Source: Microbacterium paulum | Lineage (GTDB): Bacteria > Actinomycetota > Actinomycetes > Actinomycetales > Microbacteriaceae | Direction of reading: 5' to 3' | Length of the DNA stretch: 47,073 bases | Assembly: GCF_015707995.1 (NCBI RefSeq) | Contig: NZ_JAAGRY010000019.1 | Location: 1 to 47,073 of the forward strand | In this document: in pieces, positions 26,092 through 39,055 of the stretch | How the letters are laid out: every line of letters begins with the position of its first letter | How positions within the stretch are numbered: the stretch's first letter is position 1 | Program-made: the position numbers and the translations under genes | Notes under the pieces: model-generated | What the model was told of the DNA's origin: nothing | Seen by the model: the letters and a program-made list of their open reading frames with translations, nothing else | The model's database searches: none

Positions 26092-26159
26092 CGAAAGCAG
26101 GGCGGATCGTGCTCGGGGCGTGCTCGGCGCCCCCTCCGGCGCGATCCGCCCTGCTTTCG
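26092..26159. terminator. Large inverted repeat after pheT, probable terminator
   Basis: CGAAAGCAGGGCGGATCG (26092-26109) is matched perfectly by its complement at 26142-26159, 18 pairs. The 32-base loop folds again through GGGGCG and CGCCCC. As RNA it would be very stable. The AAA/TTT at the stem base makes it usable on either strand, although both flanking genes read rightward. Confidence 0.75.
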
Positions 26160-26205
26160 CGACGCAGGACATGCGGACGCACCACATGCGCACACAGGGC
26201 GTGAG

Positions 26206-26211
26206 TAGGCT
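26206..26211 (+). promoter_or_regulatory. -10 hexamer TAGGCT of the ABC exporter gene (near-leaderless)
   Basis: Eight bases separate TAGGCT from ATG at 26220; GTG at 26214, two bases away, is too close to be the start. Confidence 0.55.
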
Positions 26212-26219
26212 CGGTGAGG

Positions 26220-27008
26220 ATGACTGAGACGCCGCCGCCACCCGCACCGATCGCCGCACCTGCCCTCGCCCTTGCGGGGCTCGTGAAGCGCTTCGACGAC
26301 AAGGTCGCGGTCGCCGGCGTCGACCTCCTCGTCCCGCAGGGCTCCTTCTACGGCCTCGTCGGGCCGAACGGGGCCGGCAAGACCACGACCCTGTCGATGG
26401 CCACCGGGCTGCTGCGACCCGACGCGGGTACCGCGTGGGTGCACGGCGTCGATGTGTGGGCCGATCCTGTCGCCGCGAAGGCGATGATCGGCAACCTCGC
26501 CGACGGCGTGCGGCTCTTCGACCGGCTCACCGGCGAGCAGCTCATCACCTACACGGCGATGATGTTCTCGGTGCCGCGCGAGCAGATCGCGCCGCGCGTG
26601 GCAGACCTCCTCGACCTGATGGACCTCCGCGACGCGGCGGGCGTCATCGTCGCCGACTACTCGGCCGGCATGACCAAGAAGGTCGCGCTCGCGTGCGCTC
26701 TCGTGCACGCGCCGCGCCTGCTCGTGCTCGACGAGCCGTTCGAGTCGGTCGACCCTGTCTCGGCGGCCAACATCGAAGACGTGCTGCGCTCGTACACCGC
26801 CACCGGCGGCACCGTCATCGTCTCGAGCCACTCGATGGACCTCGTTCAGCGCATGTGCGACCACGTCGCCGTGATCGCCGCGGGCCGCGTGCTCGCCGCG
26901 GGAACGGTCGATCAGGTGCGCGGCGCCCAGTCGCTGCAAGACCGCTTCGTCGAACTCGTCGGCGGCCGGCACACGAGCGAGGGACCGCAGTGGTTGCGAC
27001 AGTCCTGA
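26220..27008 (+). CDS. ABC transporter ATP-binding protein
   Basis: 262 aa ATPase of the ABC-2/exporter type. Walker A GPNGAGKTT, Walker B LLVLDEPFESVDP and the switch His in VSSHSMDLVQRM are present. The signature is YSAGMTKKVALACAL instead of LSGGQ, the form seen in Ccm/Bcr/Yad-like exporter ATPases. No substrate clue is present. The downstream permease starts inside its last 19 bases, so the two form one system. Confidence 0.88.
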   Translation: MTETPPPPAPIAAPALALAGLVKRFDDKVAVAGVDLLVPQGSFYGLVGPNGAGKTTTLSMATGLLRPDAGTAWVHGVDVWADPVAAKAMIGNLADGVRLFDRLTGEQLITYTAMMFSVPREQIAPRVADLLDLMDLRDAAGVIVADYSAGMTKKVALACALVHAPRLLVLDEPFESVDPVSAANIEDVLRSYTATGGTVIVSSHSMDLVQRMCDHVAVIAAGRVLAAGTVDQVRGAQSLQDRFVELVGGRHTSEGPQWLRQS

Positions 27009-28573
27009 AGCTCCGCTACCGCATTCTCGGCAACACCCTCGCACGCCGTCCCTGGCAGCTCGTCGGCTTCTGCTTCGGCATCCTCTGGGCCCTCAGCATC
27101 CTCGCCCTCGTGATCTCGGTGCTCATCGGGGTCTCGCGTCTCGACGACCTCGAGCCTGTGCGCGCGGTGGCGATCCTCGGCGGCTCGGCACTGCTACTCG
27201 GCTGGATCGTGGGGCCGTTGCTGATCGCGGGGATCGACACGACGGTGGATGCCACGAAGCTCGCGACCTTCCCGTTCACGACCCGTCAGGTGATGGCGAT
27301 CCTCACCGCGACGGGCCTCACCGGAATCCCCGGCATCGCGACCTCGATCGCCGCGCTCGCGACACTCGTGCTGTGGGTGCGCTCGCCGCTCGCCGTCGTG
27401 GTCGCGGTGCCCTGCATCGCCCTGGCCGTGCTCACGTGCGTGGTCGCGACGCGCCTGGGATCCGCCCTCAGCACGGGTCTCGGCGGCAACCGGCGCGGCC
27501 GCGAGCTCGTCGGCACGATCGTGCTCGTCGTCATCATCTTCGCCGGTCCGCTCGCCACCGGAGCCTTGGCCGCCCTGTCGAACGCGGGCGACATCGGCGC
27601 GCAGTTCGGGCGCACCGCCGACGTGCTCGGGTGGACGCCGTTCGGCGCCGCGTGGGCCGTGCCCGGCGACGTCGCCGCCGGTTCGTACGGCACGGCGGTG
27701 CTGAAGTTCGTCATCGCTGTCGCGACCCTCGCCGTGCTCTGGGCCGCGTGGCGCTGGTCGCTCGAACGGGCGACGGTCTCGCCCCCGCGGCAGGCGACCC
27801 GGGCGGTGCGACCCGGGCGACTCGGCCTTTTCGGCGTCATGCCGACCGGCGGCGTCGGCGCCACGTGGGCGCGTTCGCTCACCGGGTGGCTGCGCGACCC
27901 GCGCTATCTGCGGCAGCTGGTCGTGGCGCCGCTCTTCCCGATCCTGTTCGCCTTCACCGGGGGAGTGGACGGCTTTATGTTCGCGGCCTCGCCCGTGATG
28001 GTGGCGTTCGTGCTGTGCATCGCCGGTTACAGCGACATCTCCTACGACGGCACGGCGTTCGCGTCGGTGCTCTCGAGCGGCATCCGCGGCCGGCACGACC
28101 GGTGGGGCCGCATTCTCGGCGCGGCATGCGTCGGCGTGCCGCTCACCGTCGTGATCGCGGTGATCACCGCCGTCATCGGCGGCCACGTGTCGACGCTCGC
28201 CGCGACCCTCGGCGCGGCGCTCGGGCTGCTCCTGGTCGGGTACGGAGTGACGGCCGTGTCGTCGGCGCTCATCGTGACGCCTGTGGCCGCGCCCGGCGAC
28301 AGCCCGTTCAAGACGGTGCCGGGTCAGACCTTCGTGAGCGGGCTGCTCGTGTTCGTCGTGCTCGCCGCGTGCGGTGTGCTCGCCGCGCCGGCCCTCATCG
28401 TCGGCGGCATCGGAATGGTCGGCCGCGACCCGGCGGTGGGACTCGTCGCGCTCGCCGTCGGCCTCGTCGTGGGCGCGGGCGTGATCGTGGTGGGCGTGCT
28501 CGTCGGCGGCCGCACCCTCGAGCGCACCGGCCCGGACCTGCTGCAGCGGATCAAGGCCTTCCCGACGACCTGA
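26990..28573 (+). CDS. ABC exporter membrane subunit
   Basis: 527 aa with about 12 hydrophobic segments, beginning VVATVLKLRYRILGNTLARRPWQLVGF (cytoplasmic amphipathic lead) and a first helix ILWALSILALVISVLIG. Basic loops fall on one side. Family resemblance is only to large ABC-2-like permeases; the substrate is unknown. GTG at 26990 lies inside the ATPase gene and is the earliest plausible start after which the frame is clearly coding. The 3' end, including the stop codon, is the first unit of a 17-base tandem repeat. Confidence 0.82.
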   Translation: MVATVLKLRYRILGNTLARRPWQLVGFCFGILWALSILALVISVLIGVSRLDDLEPVRAVAILGGSALLLGWIVGPLLIAGIDTTVDATKLATFPFTTRQVMAILTATGLTGIPGIATSIAALATLVLWVRSPLAVVVAVPCIALAVLTCVVATRLGSALSTGLGGNRRGRELVGTIVLVVIIFAGPLATGALAALSNAGDIGAQFGRTADVLGWTPFGAAWAVPGDVAAGSYGTAVLKFVIAVATLAVLWAAWRWSLERATVSPPRQATRAVRPGRLGLFGVMPTGGVGATWARSLTGWLRDPRYLRQLVVAPLFPILFAFTGGVDGFMFAASPVMVAFVLCIAGYSDISYDGTAFASVLSSGIRGRHDRWGRILGAACVGVPLTVVIAVITAVIGGHVSTLAATLGAALGLLLVGYGVTAVSSALIVTPVAAPGDSPFKTVPGQTFVSGLLVFVVLAACGVLAAPALIVGGIGMVGRDPAVGLVALAVGLVVGAGVIVVGVLVGGRTLERTGPDLLQRIKAFPTT

Positions 28574-28618
28574 GCTTCTAGACGACCTGATTTTTCCGAC
28601 GACCTGATTTTGCGACGA
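28564..28618 (+). repeat. 17-base tandem repeat across the exporter stop codon
   Basis: GACGACCTGA recurs at 28564, 28581 and 28598 with an exact 17-base period, with TTTT-rich remainders in units 2 and 3, and a partial fourth GACGA at 28614. In unit 1 the TGA is the stop codon of the permease gene. It looks like a local slippage duplication. Confidence 0.85.
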
Positions 28619-28631
28619 GGGGAGGAGACCC

Positions 28632-29621
28632 ATGACCGACGTGCTGATCCTCGGCGGGACGGGATGGCTGGGTGGCCGCGTCGCGACGGCGTGGCTGGAT
28701 GCCGGGGCATCCGTCACCTGCCTCGCCCGCGGCGGGCGCGACGCGCCGTACGGCGCTCGGCTCGTGCGCGCCGACCGCACCGCGCCCGGCGCGTACGACG
28801 AGGTCCGCACGCGCGACTGGGACGAGGTCGTCGACGTCTCGTCGCGCGCGGCGCACGTCGCGGCGGCCGCCGACGCGCTGCGTGAGACCGCCCGCCACTT
28901 GACCTACGTGTCGAGTGTGTCGGTGTACGCCCGCGACGACGAGCCCGGCGCTGATGAGCATGCCGCGCTCGCCGACCCGGTCGACCCGGCAGACCCCGGC
29001 GCCGATGGCGACTACGCGGGCCAGAAGTCTGCGGCAGAAGACGCCGTTCGTGCGGCGTTCGGCCACCGCGGCGCGATCGTGCGCCCGGGGCTCATCGTCG
29101 GCCCCGGTGACCCGACCGACCGGTTCGGCTACTGGCCCGCGCGGTTCGCGCTCGCGGGGGCCGAACCGGTGCTCGTGCCCGACGAACCGGATGCCCGGGT
29201 GCAGGTCATCGACGTCGACGACCTCGCGGCCTTCATCGTCGCGATCGGCCGCGCCGGGTTCACGGGAGTGGTCAACACGGTGGGCGATTCCGTGCCGCTC
29301 GGCGAGGTGCTGCGGCTCGCGCGGGAGGCATCCGGTCACACCGGCGACCTCGCCGTCGCATCGCCCGAGGCGCTGCAGGACCACGGTGTCGGCTACTGGG
29401 CCGGCCCCCGGTCGCTGCCGCTGTGGCTCCCGGCCGAGGCGACGGGGTTCGCGACGCGGTCGAACGCGACCTACCGCCTGCTCGGCGGCGCGCTGCGTCC
29501 GCTTGACGAGACGATCGCGCGCACCCTCGACGACGAACGCTCTCGGGGTCTCGACCGCGCGCGGGCGGCGGGGCTCACCCGCGGCGAAGAGATCGAGCTG
29601 ATCGCCGCGTTGCGCGTGTGA
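28632..29621 (+). CDS. NAD(P)-dependent epimerase/reductase, extended SDR family
   Basis: 329 aa, Rossmann fold: GGTGWLGGRV at residues 8-17 (GxxGxxG), an Asp-Arg pair after the second strand, YVSSVSVYA and the YxxxK pair in DYAGQKSAAE. It lacks clear sugar-nucleotide motifs and resembles reductase/RNA-binding-like SDR proteins of actinobacteria. The substrate is not predictable. GAGGGGAGGAG lies about five bases before the ATG. Six Arg codons and an acidic stretch end the protein. Confidence 0.85.
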   Translation: MTDVLILGGTGWLGGRVATAWLDAGASVTCLARGGRDAPYGARLVRADRTAPGAYDEVRTRDWDEVVDVSSRAAHVAAAADALRETARHLTYVSSVSVYARDDEPGADEHAALADPVDPADPGADGDYAGQKSAAEDAVRAAFGHRGAIVRPGLIVGPGDPTDRFGYWPARFALAGAEPVLVPDEPDARVQVIDVDDLAAFIVAIGRAGFTGVVNTVGDSVPLGEVLRLAREASGHTGDLAVASPEALQDHGVGYWAGPRSLPLWLPAEATGFATRSNATYRLLGGALRPLDETIARTLDDERSRGLDRARAAGLTRGEEIELIAALRV

Positions 29622-29655
29622 GCGCCCGGATTTGCCTCTCGCCCCGCACGCGCGC

Positions 29656-29661
29656 TATCGT
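29656..29661 (+). promoter_or_regulatory. -10 hexamer TATCGT of the arg leader gene (leaderless)
   Basis: TATCGT is followed by six bases and the ATG at 29668. This is the only promoter-like element seen between the SDR gene and argC, so it should drive the whole arg cluster. Confidence 0.65.
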
Positions 29662-29667
29662 CACCGC

Positions 29668-29748
29668 ATGCTCGTGGCCGACCTGAACACCGTGTCGACG
29701 GTGTTCCGCGCGCCCCGACGCCTCGACCTCCGCGGCCGCCGACTGTAG
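29668..29748 (+). CDS. Arg-rich leader peptide, candidate attenuator of arg operon (argL)
   Basis: A 26-codon ORF too short for normal gene calling. It begins MLVADLNTVSTVF, and its second half has six Arg in thirteen codons (codons 14, 17, 18, 22, 24, 25; four CGC and two CGA), ending -L-stop at 29746-29748. It starts six bases after a TATCGT hexamer, exactly as the annotated leaderless genes here do. It lies 85 bases before argC, and the space between contains mutually exclusive pairings. By analogy with trp and his leader peptides, ribosome stalling at Arg codons when Arg-tRNA is scarce would favour argC expression. No homolog is known to me. Confidence 0.65.
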   Translation: MLVADLNTVSTVFRAPRRLDLRGRRL

Positions 29749-29815
29749 GCGACCCCGCATGCTCCCCGTCGCCGGGTCGAGCAGTGGGTGTCGCCGTCTC
29801 CGGCCCCGATCCCAC
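29737..29815 (+). promoter_or_regulatory. Alternative RNA stems between argL and argC
   Basis: Stem 1: CGCC (29737-29740) with GGCG (29748-29751). Stem 2: GGCGAC (29748-29753) with GTCGCC (29768-29773). Stem 3: CGACCC (29750-29755) with GGGTCG (29774-29779). Stem 4: GCCGG (29771-29775) with CCGGC (29800-29804). Stem 5: GTGGG (29784-29788) with CCCAC (29811-29815), enclosing GCCG-TCTC-CGGC. Stems 1, 2 and 3 share bases and cannot coexist; 4 competes with 2. A ribosome at the argL stop would cover the left arms of 2 and 3. No T run follows stem 5. Confidence 0.5.
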
Positions 29816-29833
29816 AGACAATAAGGTTGAGAA

Positions 29834-30880
29834 ATGACCTATTCGGTCGCCGTCTCCGGCGCCTCCGGCTATGCGGGTGGCGAGATCCTGCGCCTGCTCG
29901 CCTCGCACCCCGATATCGAGATCACCACCGTCACCGCGCACAGCAACGCGGGCGACCCGCTCGCGGCGCACCAGCCGCACCTGCGTTCGCTCGCGCACCT
30001 GACGCTCGCGCCGACGACGCCCGAGGTGCTCGCCGGCCACGACATCGTCTTCCTCGCGCTGCCGCACGGACAGTCGGGGCAGTACACCGACGCGCTCGCG
30101 GCCACGCCGCTCGTGATCGACGCGGGCGCCGACCATCGGTTGACGTCGGCGGATGCCTGGGCGCAGTTCTACGGCGGCGACTTCCACGATCCGTGGGCGT
30201 ACGGCGTGCCCGAACTGCCCGTCGCGGGCGGAAAGCAGCGCGCGAACCTCGTCGGCGCGAGCCGCATCGCCGCGCCCGGGTGCAACGCGTCGACCGTGAG
30301 CCTGAGCCTCGCCCCCGGGGTCTCGGCCGGGGTCATCGACCCCTCCGACATCGTGAGCGTGCTGGCCGTCGGTCCCTCGGGGGCCGGCAAGAGCCTGAAG
30401 ACCAACCTGCTGGCATCCGAGATCCTCGGTTCGGCGAACCCCTATGCCGTCGGCGGCACGCACCGGCACATCCCAGAGATCCGGCAGGCCCTGCTGGGCG
30501 CCGGCGCGTCGGGCGAGGTGCGCATCTCGTTCACGCCTGTGATCGTGCCGATGGCGCGGGGCATCCTCGCGACCTCGTCGGCGCCGATCGCGAGCGGCGT
30601 GACCGACGCCGAGATCAGGGATGCCTGGGAGTCGGCGTACGGCGACGAAACCTTCGTGCAACTGCTGCCCGAGGGCCAGTTCCCGCGCACCGCCGACGTG
30701 CTGGGCGCGAACACGGCGCTCGTGGGCCTCGCGATCGACCGCGCCGCGAACCGCGTCGTCGTGGTGACCGCGGTCGACAACCTCGTCAAGGGCACCGCGG
30801 GTGCCGCCATCCAGTCGATGAACATCGCCCTCGGTCTTCCCGAGACCACGGGCCTGACCGTGAACGGAGTGGCACCGTGA
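29834..30880 (+). CDS. argC: N-acetyl-gamma-glutamyl-phosphate reductase
   Basis: NADPH-dependent reduction of N-acetylglutamyl phosphate to the semialdehyde. N-terminal Rossmann [17 protein letters not shown], catalytic C150 in AAPGCNAST, and HRHIPEI near the active site. 348 aa. AAGG lies seven bases before the ATG, unlike the leaderless genes, consistent with argC being a distal cistron of a transcript that begins at argL. It overlaps argJ (GTGA). Confidence 0.97.
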   Translation: MTYSVAVSGASGYAGGEILRLLASHPDIEITTVTAHSNAGDPLAAHQPHLRSLAHLTLAPTTPEVLAGHDIVFLALPHGQSGQYTDALAATPLVIDAGADHRLTSADAWAQFYGGDFHDPWAYGVPELPVAGGKQRANLVGASRIAAPGCNASTVSLSLAPGVSAGVIDPSDIVSVLAVGPSGAGKSLKTNLLASEILGSANPYAVGGTHRHIPEIRQALLGAGASGEVRISFTPVIVPMARGILATSSAPIASGVTDAEIRDAWESAYGDETFVQLLPEGQFPRTADVLGANTALVGLAIDRAANRVVVVTAVDNLVKGTAGAAIQSMNIALGLPETTGLTVNGVAP

Positions 30881-32034
30881 GCGTCACCGCAGCAGCAGGG
30901 TTCGAGGCGGCGGGTGTCGCCGTCGGACTGAAATCGACCGGCAAGCCCGACGTCGCCGTCGTCGTCAACCGCGGGCCGCTGAAGGCCGGTGCCGCCGTCT
31001 TCACGAGCAACCGGGCCAAGGCCAACCCGATCCTCTGGTCGCAGCAGGCGATCGCCGACGGCACGGTCGAGGCCGTGGTGCTGAACTCGGGCGGCGCGAA
31101 CTGCTTCACCGGCGCCTTCGGTTTTCAGACCACCCACCAGACCGCCGAGCGGGCAGCCGAGCTTCTCGCCGTGAGTCCGGGTGACGTGCTCGTGTGCTCG
31201 ACGGGGCTCATCGGCTCGGGGGATGAGACCTTCCGTGCGAAGGTGCTCGCCGGCACCGAGGCGGCGCTCGCCGAGCTCAGCCCCGACGGCGGCATCGCCG
31301 CGTCGGAGGCCATCATGACGACCGACTCGCACGCGAAGCGCGCCGTCGTCACGCGGGACGGGTGGACGATCGGCGGCATGGCGAAGGGCGCCGGCATGCT
31401 CGCGCCGGGCCTGGCGACGATGCTCGTCGTCGTCACCACCGACGCGGTCCTCGATGCGAAGGAGCTCGACACCGCGCTCCGCCGCGCGACGGCGGTCACG
31501 TTCGACCGACTCGATTCCGACGGCTGCATGTCGACGAACGACCAGGTGACCCTGCTCGCGAGCGGCGCGAGCGGCATCCGCCCCGACCTCGACGAGTTCG
31601 CCCTCGCGCTCACCGAGCTGTGCGCCGACCTCGCCCAGCAGCTGCAGGGCGATGCGGAGGGCGCGAGCCACGACATCGCGATCCAGGTCGTGCACGCCGC
31701 ATCGGTCGACGACGCGGTCGAGGTGGGGCGATCGGTCGCCCGCAACAACCTCTTCAAAGCCGCGATCTTCGGCAACGATCCGAACTGGGGGCGGGTGCTC
31801 GCCGCGATCGGCACCACCCAGGCATCCTTCGACCCCTACGCCGTCGACGTCAGCTTCAACGGCGTGCGCCTGTGCAGCGCGGGCGCACCCGACCGCCCCC
31901 GCGACGAGGTCGACCTCACCCCGCGGCCGACCCTCGTCGTCATCGACCTGAAGGCGGGCGATGCCGAGGCCACGATCCTCACGAACGACCTGACGCACGA
32001 CTACGTGCACGAGAACAGCGCCTACAGCTCATGA
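30877..32034 (+). CDS. argJ: Bifunctional ornithine acetyltransferase / N-acetylglutamate synthase
   Basis: Recycles the acetyl group from N-acetylornithine to glutamate. The autocatalytic cleavage site is A180-T181 in [21 protein letters not shown]; the new N-terminal Thr is the nucleophile. [25 protein letters not shown] and the C-terminal [13 protein letters not shown] are typical. 385 aa. GTG start in the argC stop. With ArgJ in the cluster and no argA or argE here, the pathway is the cyclic version. Confidence 0.96.
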   Translation: MSVTAAAGFEAAGVAVGLKSTGKPDVAVVVNRGPLKAGAAVFTSNRAKANPILWSQQAIADGTVEAVVLNSGGANCFTGAFGFQTTHQTAERAAELLAVSPGDVLVCSTGLIGSGDETFRAKVLAGTEAALAELSPDGGIAASEAIMTTDSHAKRAVVTRDGWTIGGMAKGAGMLAPGLATMLVVVTTDAVLDAKELDTALRRATAVTFDRLDSDGCMSTNDQVTLLASGASGIRPDLDEFALALTELCADLAQQLQGDAEGASHDIAIQVVHAASVDDAVEVGRSVARNNLFKAAIFGNDPNWGRVLAAIGTTQASFDPYAVDVSFNGVRLCSAGAPDRPRDEVDLTPRPTLVVIDLKAGDAEATILTNDLTHDYVHENSAYSS

Positions 32035-32941
32035 GCGACACGGCCGCCGAGAACGTCCAGCTGACGACCCCTGAGCAGGCCGCCGAGAAGGCGGCCGTGC
32101 TCATCGAGTCACTGCCCTGGCTGGCGCGCTTTCGCGATCAGATCATCGTCATCAAATACGGCGGCAACGCGATGGTGTCCGAAGAGCTGCAGGATGCCTT
32201 CGCGCAAGACATCGCGTACCTGCGGTTCGTGGGCGTCAAACCCGTCGTCGTGCACGGCGGCGGTCCGCAGATCTCGCAGATGCTCGACCGGCTGTCGATC
32301 CCGAGCGAGTTCAAGGGCGGCTACCGGGTCACCTCGACCGAGGCGATGAGCGTCGTGCGCATGGTGCTCACCGGGCAGGTGAACCCGCAACTGGTCGCGC
32401 GCATCAACGCCTACGGGCCGTTCGCCGCGGGCCTCTCGGGCGAAGACGCGGGCCTGTTCCGCGGCCGCCGCCGCGGTGTCGTGATCGACGGCACCGAGCA
32501 CGACCTCGGCGCCGTCGGCGATGTCGTCGGGGTCGATCCGCAGCCGGTGCTCGATCAGCTCGCCGCCGGGCGCATTCCAGTGGTCTCGTCGATCGCTCCC
32601 GACCACGACAACCCGGGGCACTCGCTGAACGTGAACGCCGATGCCGCGGCATCCGCGCTCGCCACGGCACTCGGCGCCTCGAAGCTCGTCGTGCTCACCG
32701 ATGTCGCGGGGCTCTACGCCGACTGGCCGAACCGCGATTCGCTCGTGTCGCACCTGACGGCGGCCGAACTGCGCGAGATGCTGCCGCGGCTCGAATCGGG
32801 GATGATCCCCAAGATGCAGGCCTGCCTCGACGCCGTCGACGGCGGCGTCGACACGGCCGCCATCATCGACGGACGCCAGCCCCATTCGGTGCTGGTCGAG
32901 ATCTTCACGGAACAGGGAATCGGAACAGAGGTGGTGGCGCA

Positions 32942-32945
<4 letters not shown>
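32031..32945 (+). CDS. argB: Acetylglutamate kinase
   Basis: Phosphorylates N-acetylglutamate, usually the arginine-inhibited step. Motifs: [21 protein letters not shown] (phosphate binding), [29 protein letters not shown] and [12 protein letters not shown]. An N-terminal helix (about residues 12-30, [22 protein letters not shown]) is the kind that mediates hexamer formation in Arg-sensitive enzymes, so feedback inhibition is likely. 304 aa. ATG overlaps the argJ stop. Confidence 0.96.
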
Positions 32946-36245
<3,300 letters not shown>

Positions 36246-36252
36246 CCCTCGG

Positions 36253-37695
<1,443 letters not shown>

Positions 37696-37730
37696 TAGCG
37701 TCGAATAAATAACCCGCAGACTTCTTGATC

Positions 37731-37754
37731 GTCAGATATAAGCGATAGTCTGAC
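37731..37754. promoter_or_regulatory. Operator-like palindrome over the satD promoter
   Basis: GTCAGA (37731-37736), twelve bases, TCTGAC (37749-37754): a perfect six-base-arm inverted repeat. It covers the -10 hexamer TAGTCT (37746-37751), which is six bases before the satD ATG. The downstream gene encodes a helix-turn-helix protein that could bind here. Confidence 0.65.
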
Positions 37755-37757
37755 GTC

Positions 37758-38405
37758 ATGGTCATCGCCGTCATCGCCGACATCGTCGGGTCTCGCACTC
37801 TCGCCAACCGCGCCGCGGCGCAGCGCGACCTCGAAAGCGCCCTCGAGCGGGCGTCGCTCGCGATGCCCGAGCACGCTCGCACCGCAGACCCTTTGCGTGC
37901 CGTCGTCGGCGACGAGCTGCAGGGCACCTTTCCATCGCTGCGGATCGCACTCGCCGCGACGACGCTGCAGCGGCTCGCTCTCCCTCCCGGCGTCGACCTG
38001 CGCTTCGGTCTCGGCATCGGGCCGGCCGAAGAGATCCCCTCGGCAGCCGGGGCGCTCGCCGAAGGGCCGGCGTGGTGGGCGGCCCGGGCCGCCGTCGAAC
38101 GGGTCGAAGAGCTCGCCGCGCGAGAGGTGCCGCAGGCCCGCACGTGGGTCGCGGCGGCTCCCGAAGAACGCGCGGCGACCGAGCTCGTGCGCATCGCGAA
38201 TGCGGGCGCCCTCGCGCGCGATCGCCTCATCGGGCGCTGGAGCGACCGTGTGCGCCGGCTCGTCTACGGCCGCATCACCGGCGCGACGCAGGCCGAACTC
38301 GCCGATGCGGAGGGGATCAGCCAGTCGGCCGTCTCGCAGACCCTGTCGGCGGCGGGGGCGACGGCGATCATCGCCGGGTTCGAGGAGCTCGTCGCACCGG
38401 GCTGA
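37758..38405 (+). CDS. SatD-family protein with C-terminal helix-turn-helix
   Basis: 215 aa. N-terminal SatD-like domain: VIAVIADIVGSRTLANRAAAQRDLESAL, then VVGDELQGTFPSLRIALAATTLQRL and a nucleotide-cyclase-like VDLRFGLGIG strand. The C-terminal 40 residues (RLVYGRITGATQAELADAEGISQSAVSQTLSAAG) are a helix-turn-helix. The SatD family lacks a firm function. A palindrome in its own promoter suggests autoregulation. ATG six bases after TAGTCT decides the start. Confidence 0.78.
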   Translation: MVIAVIADIVGSRTLANRAAAQRDLESALERASLAMPEHARTADPLRAVVGDELQGTFPSLRIALAATTLQRLALPPGVDLRFGLGIGPAEEIPSAAGALAEGPAWWAARAAVERVEELAAREVPQARTWVAAAPEERAATELVRIANAGALARDRLIGRWSDRVRRLVYGRITGATQAELADAEGISQSAVSQTLSAAGATAIIAGFEELVAPG

Positions 38406-38421
38406 ACCCGGCTGAGCCCGC

Positions 38422-39012
38422 TCACCAGAGCGCGAGTGGCACGATCGCCGACACGGCGCACGCCCACAGCAGGCTCGTGAGGGTCCCCACGATGAAGCGC
38501 TCGCGCGCGGCGGGAGTGGCGAGCTCGGTGAAGCGCCCGACGCCCTTCACCGCGACGATCACCGCGATGACCGCGGGAAACCCCGCCACGATGCCGAGGG
38601 CCGCCGCCAGCCGCTCGACGTAACCGATCGTCGTGCCGCCGCGGAGGATCTCTTCCTGCCGGGGAGTGGCGGGCGGCTCGCTCATGAGTTCGACGAGGAT
38701 GCCTCCGCGCGGCCCGTCGACGATGCGACCGCCGTCGGCGACGGCGAGCACCCATCGCACGACCGGGTTTCCGCCGAACGCGGCGAGAGCGACGGCCAGA
38801 AGAGCGAGCACCGCGACGTAGAGCGGCGGGATGTTCCACGGCAGTACGGCGACCACGACGACGCACAGCACGACGAGCCCGCTCGCGACGAGCAGCGGCA
38901 CGGCTCGCGGGCGCCGCAGCGACACGGTCACGAGCACGAGCGCCGCGCACAGGGCGAGGAAGAGGAAGATCGCGACGAGCGTCGTCACGAGCAGATCGGC
39001 AGCGGCATCCAC
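38422..39012 (-). CDS. Hypothetical multi-pass membrane protein
   Basis: 196 aa with about five transmembrane helices: LLVTTLVAIFLFLALCAALVLVTVS, a second pair (AVPLLVASGLVVLCVVVVAVL, LYVAVLALLAVALAAF), a cytoplasmic loop with EEILRGGTTIGYVERL, and two C-terminal helices. I do not recognise the family. GTG at 39012 is chosen because CAGACT lies six bases upstream on the minus strand, a near-match to the leaderless pattern; a longer frame runs into tyrS. It is convergent with satD (17-base gap), a pairing that may be functional since SatD genes often neighbour membrane proteins. Confidence 0.7.
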   Translation of the reverse strand: MDAAADLLVTTLVAIFLFLALCAALVLVTVSLRRPRAVPLLVASGLVVLCVVVVAVLPWNIPPLYVAVLALLAVALAAFGGNPVVRWVLAVADGGRIVDGPRGGILVELMSEPPATPRQEEILRGGTTIGYVERLAAALGIVAGFPAVIAVIVAVKGVGRFTELATPAARERFIVGTLTSLLWACAVSAIVPLALW

Positions 39013-39018
39013 GTCGTC

Positions 39019-39049
39019 AGTCTGGCACGCACGCAGGGCACGGTACCCT
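39019..39049. promoter_or_regulatory. Divergent leaderless promoters of the membrane protein and tyrS
   Basis: Minus-strand CAGACT (39024-39019) and plus-strand TACCCT (39044-39049) are each six bases from their GTG start codons, and only 19 bases apart. Polymerase binding at one should exclude the other. Confidence 0.55.
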
Positions 39050-39055
39050 GGGCGG

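Noticed and set aside
23143..26259. Minus-strand open frame of more than 1000 codons opposite pheST
   Set aside because: Long antisense open frames are expected in GC-rich coding DNA. The composition is Arg/Asp/Gly-rich without recognisable domains, while pheS and pheT are certain on the other strand. The same applies to 4069-6759 opposite hflX.
28564..28618. CRISPR-like array
   Set aside because: The unit is only 17 bases, repeated directly without unique spacers, and no cas genes are near.
29622..29833. ARG box (ArgR operator) before argC
   Set aside because: No A/T-rich palindrome of ARG-box type is visible between the SDR gene and argC.
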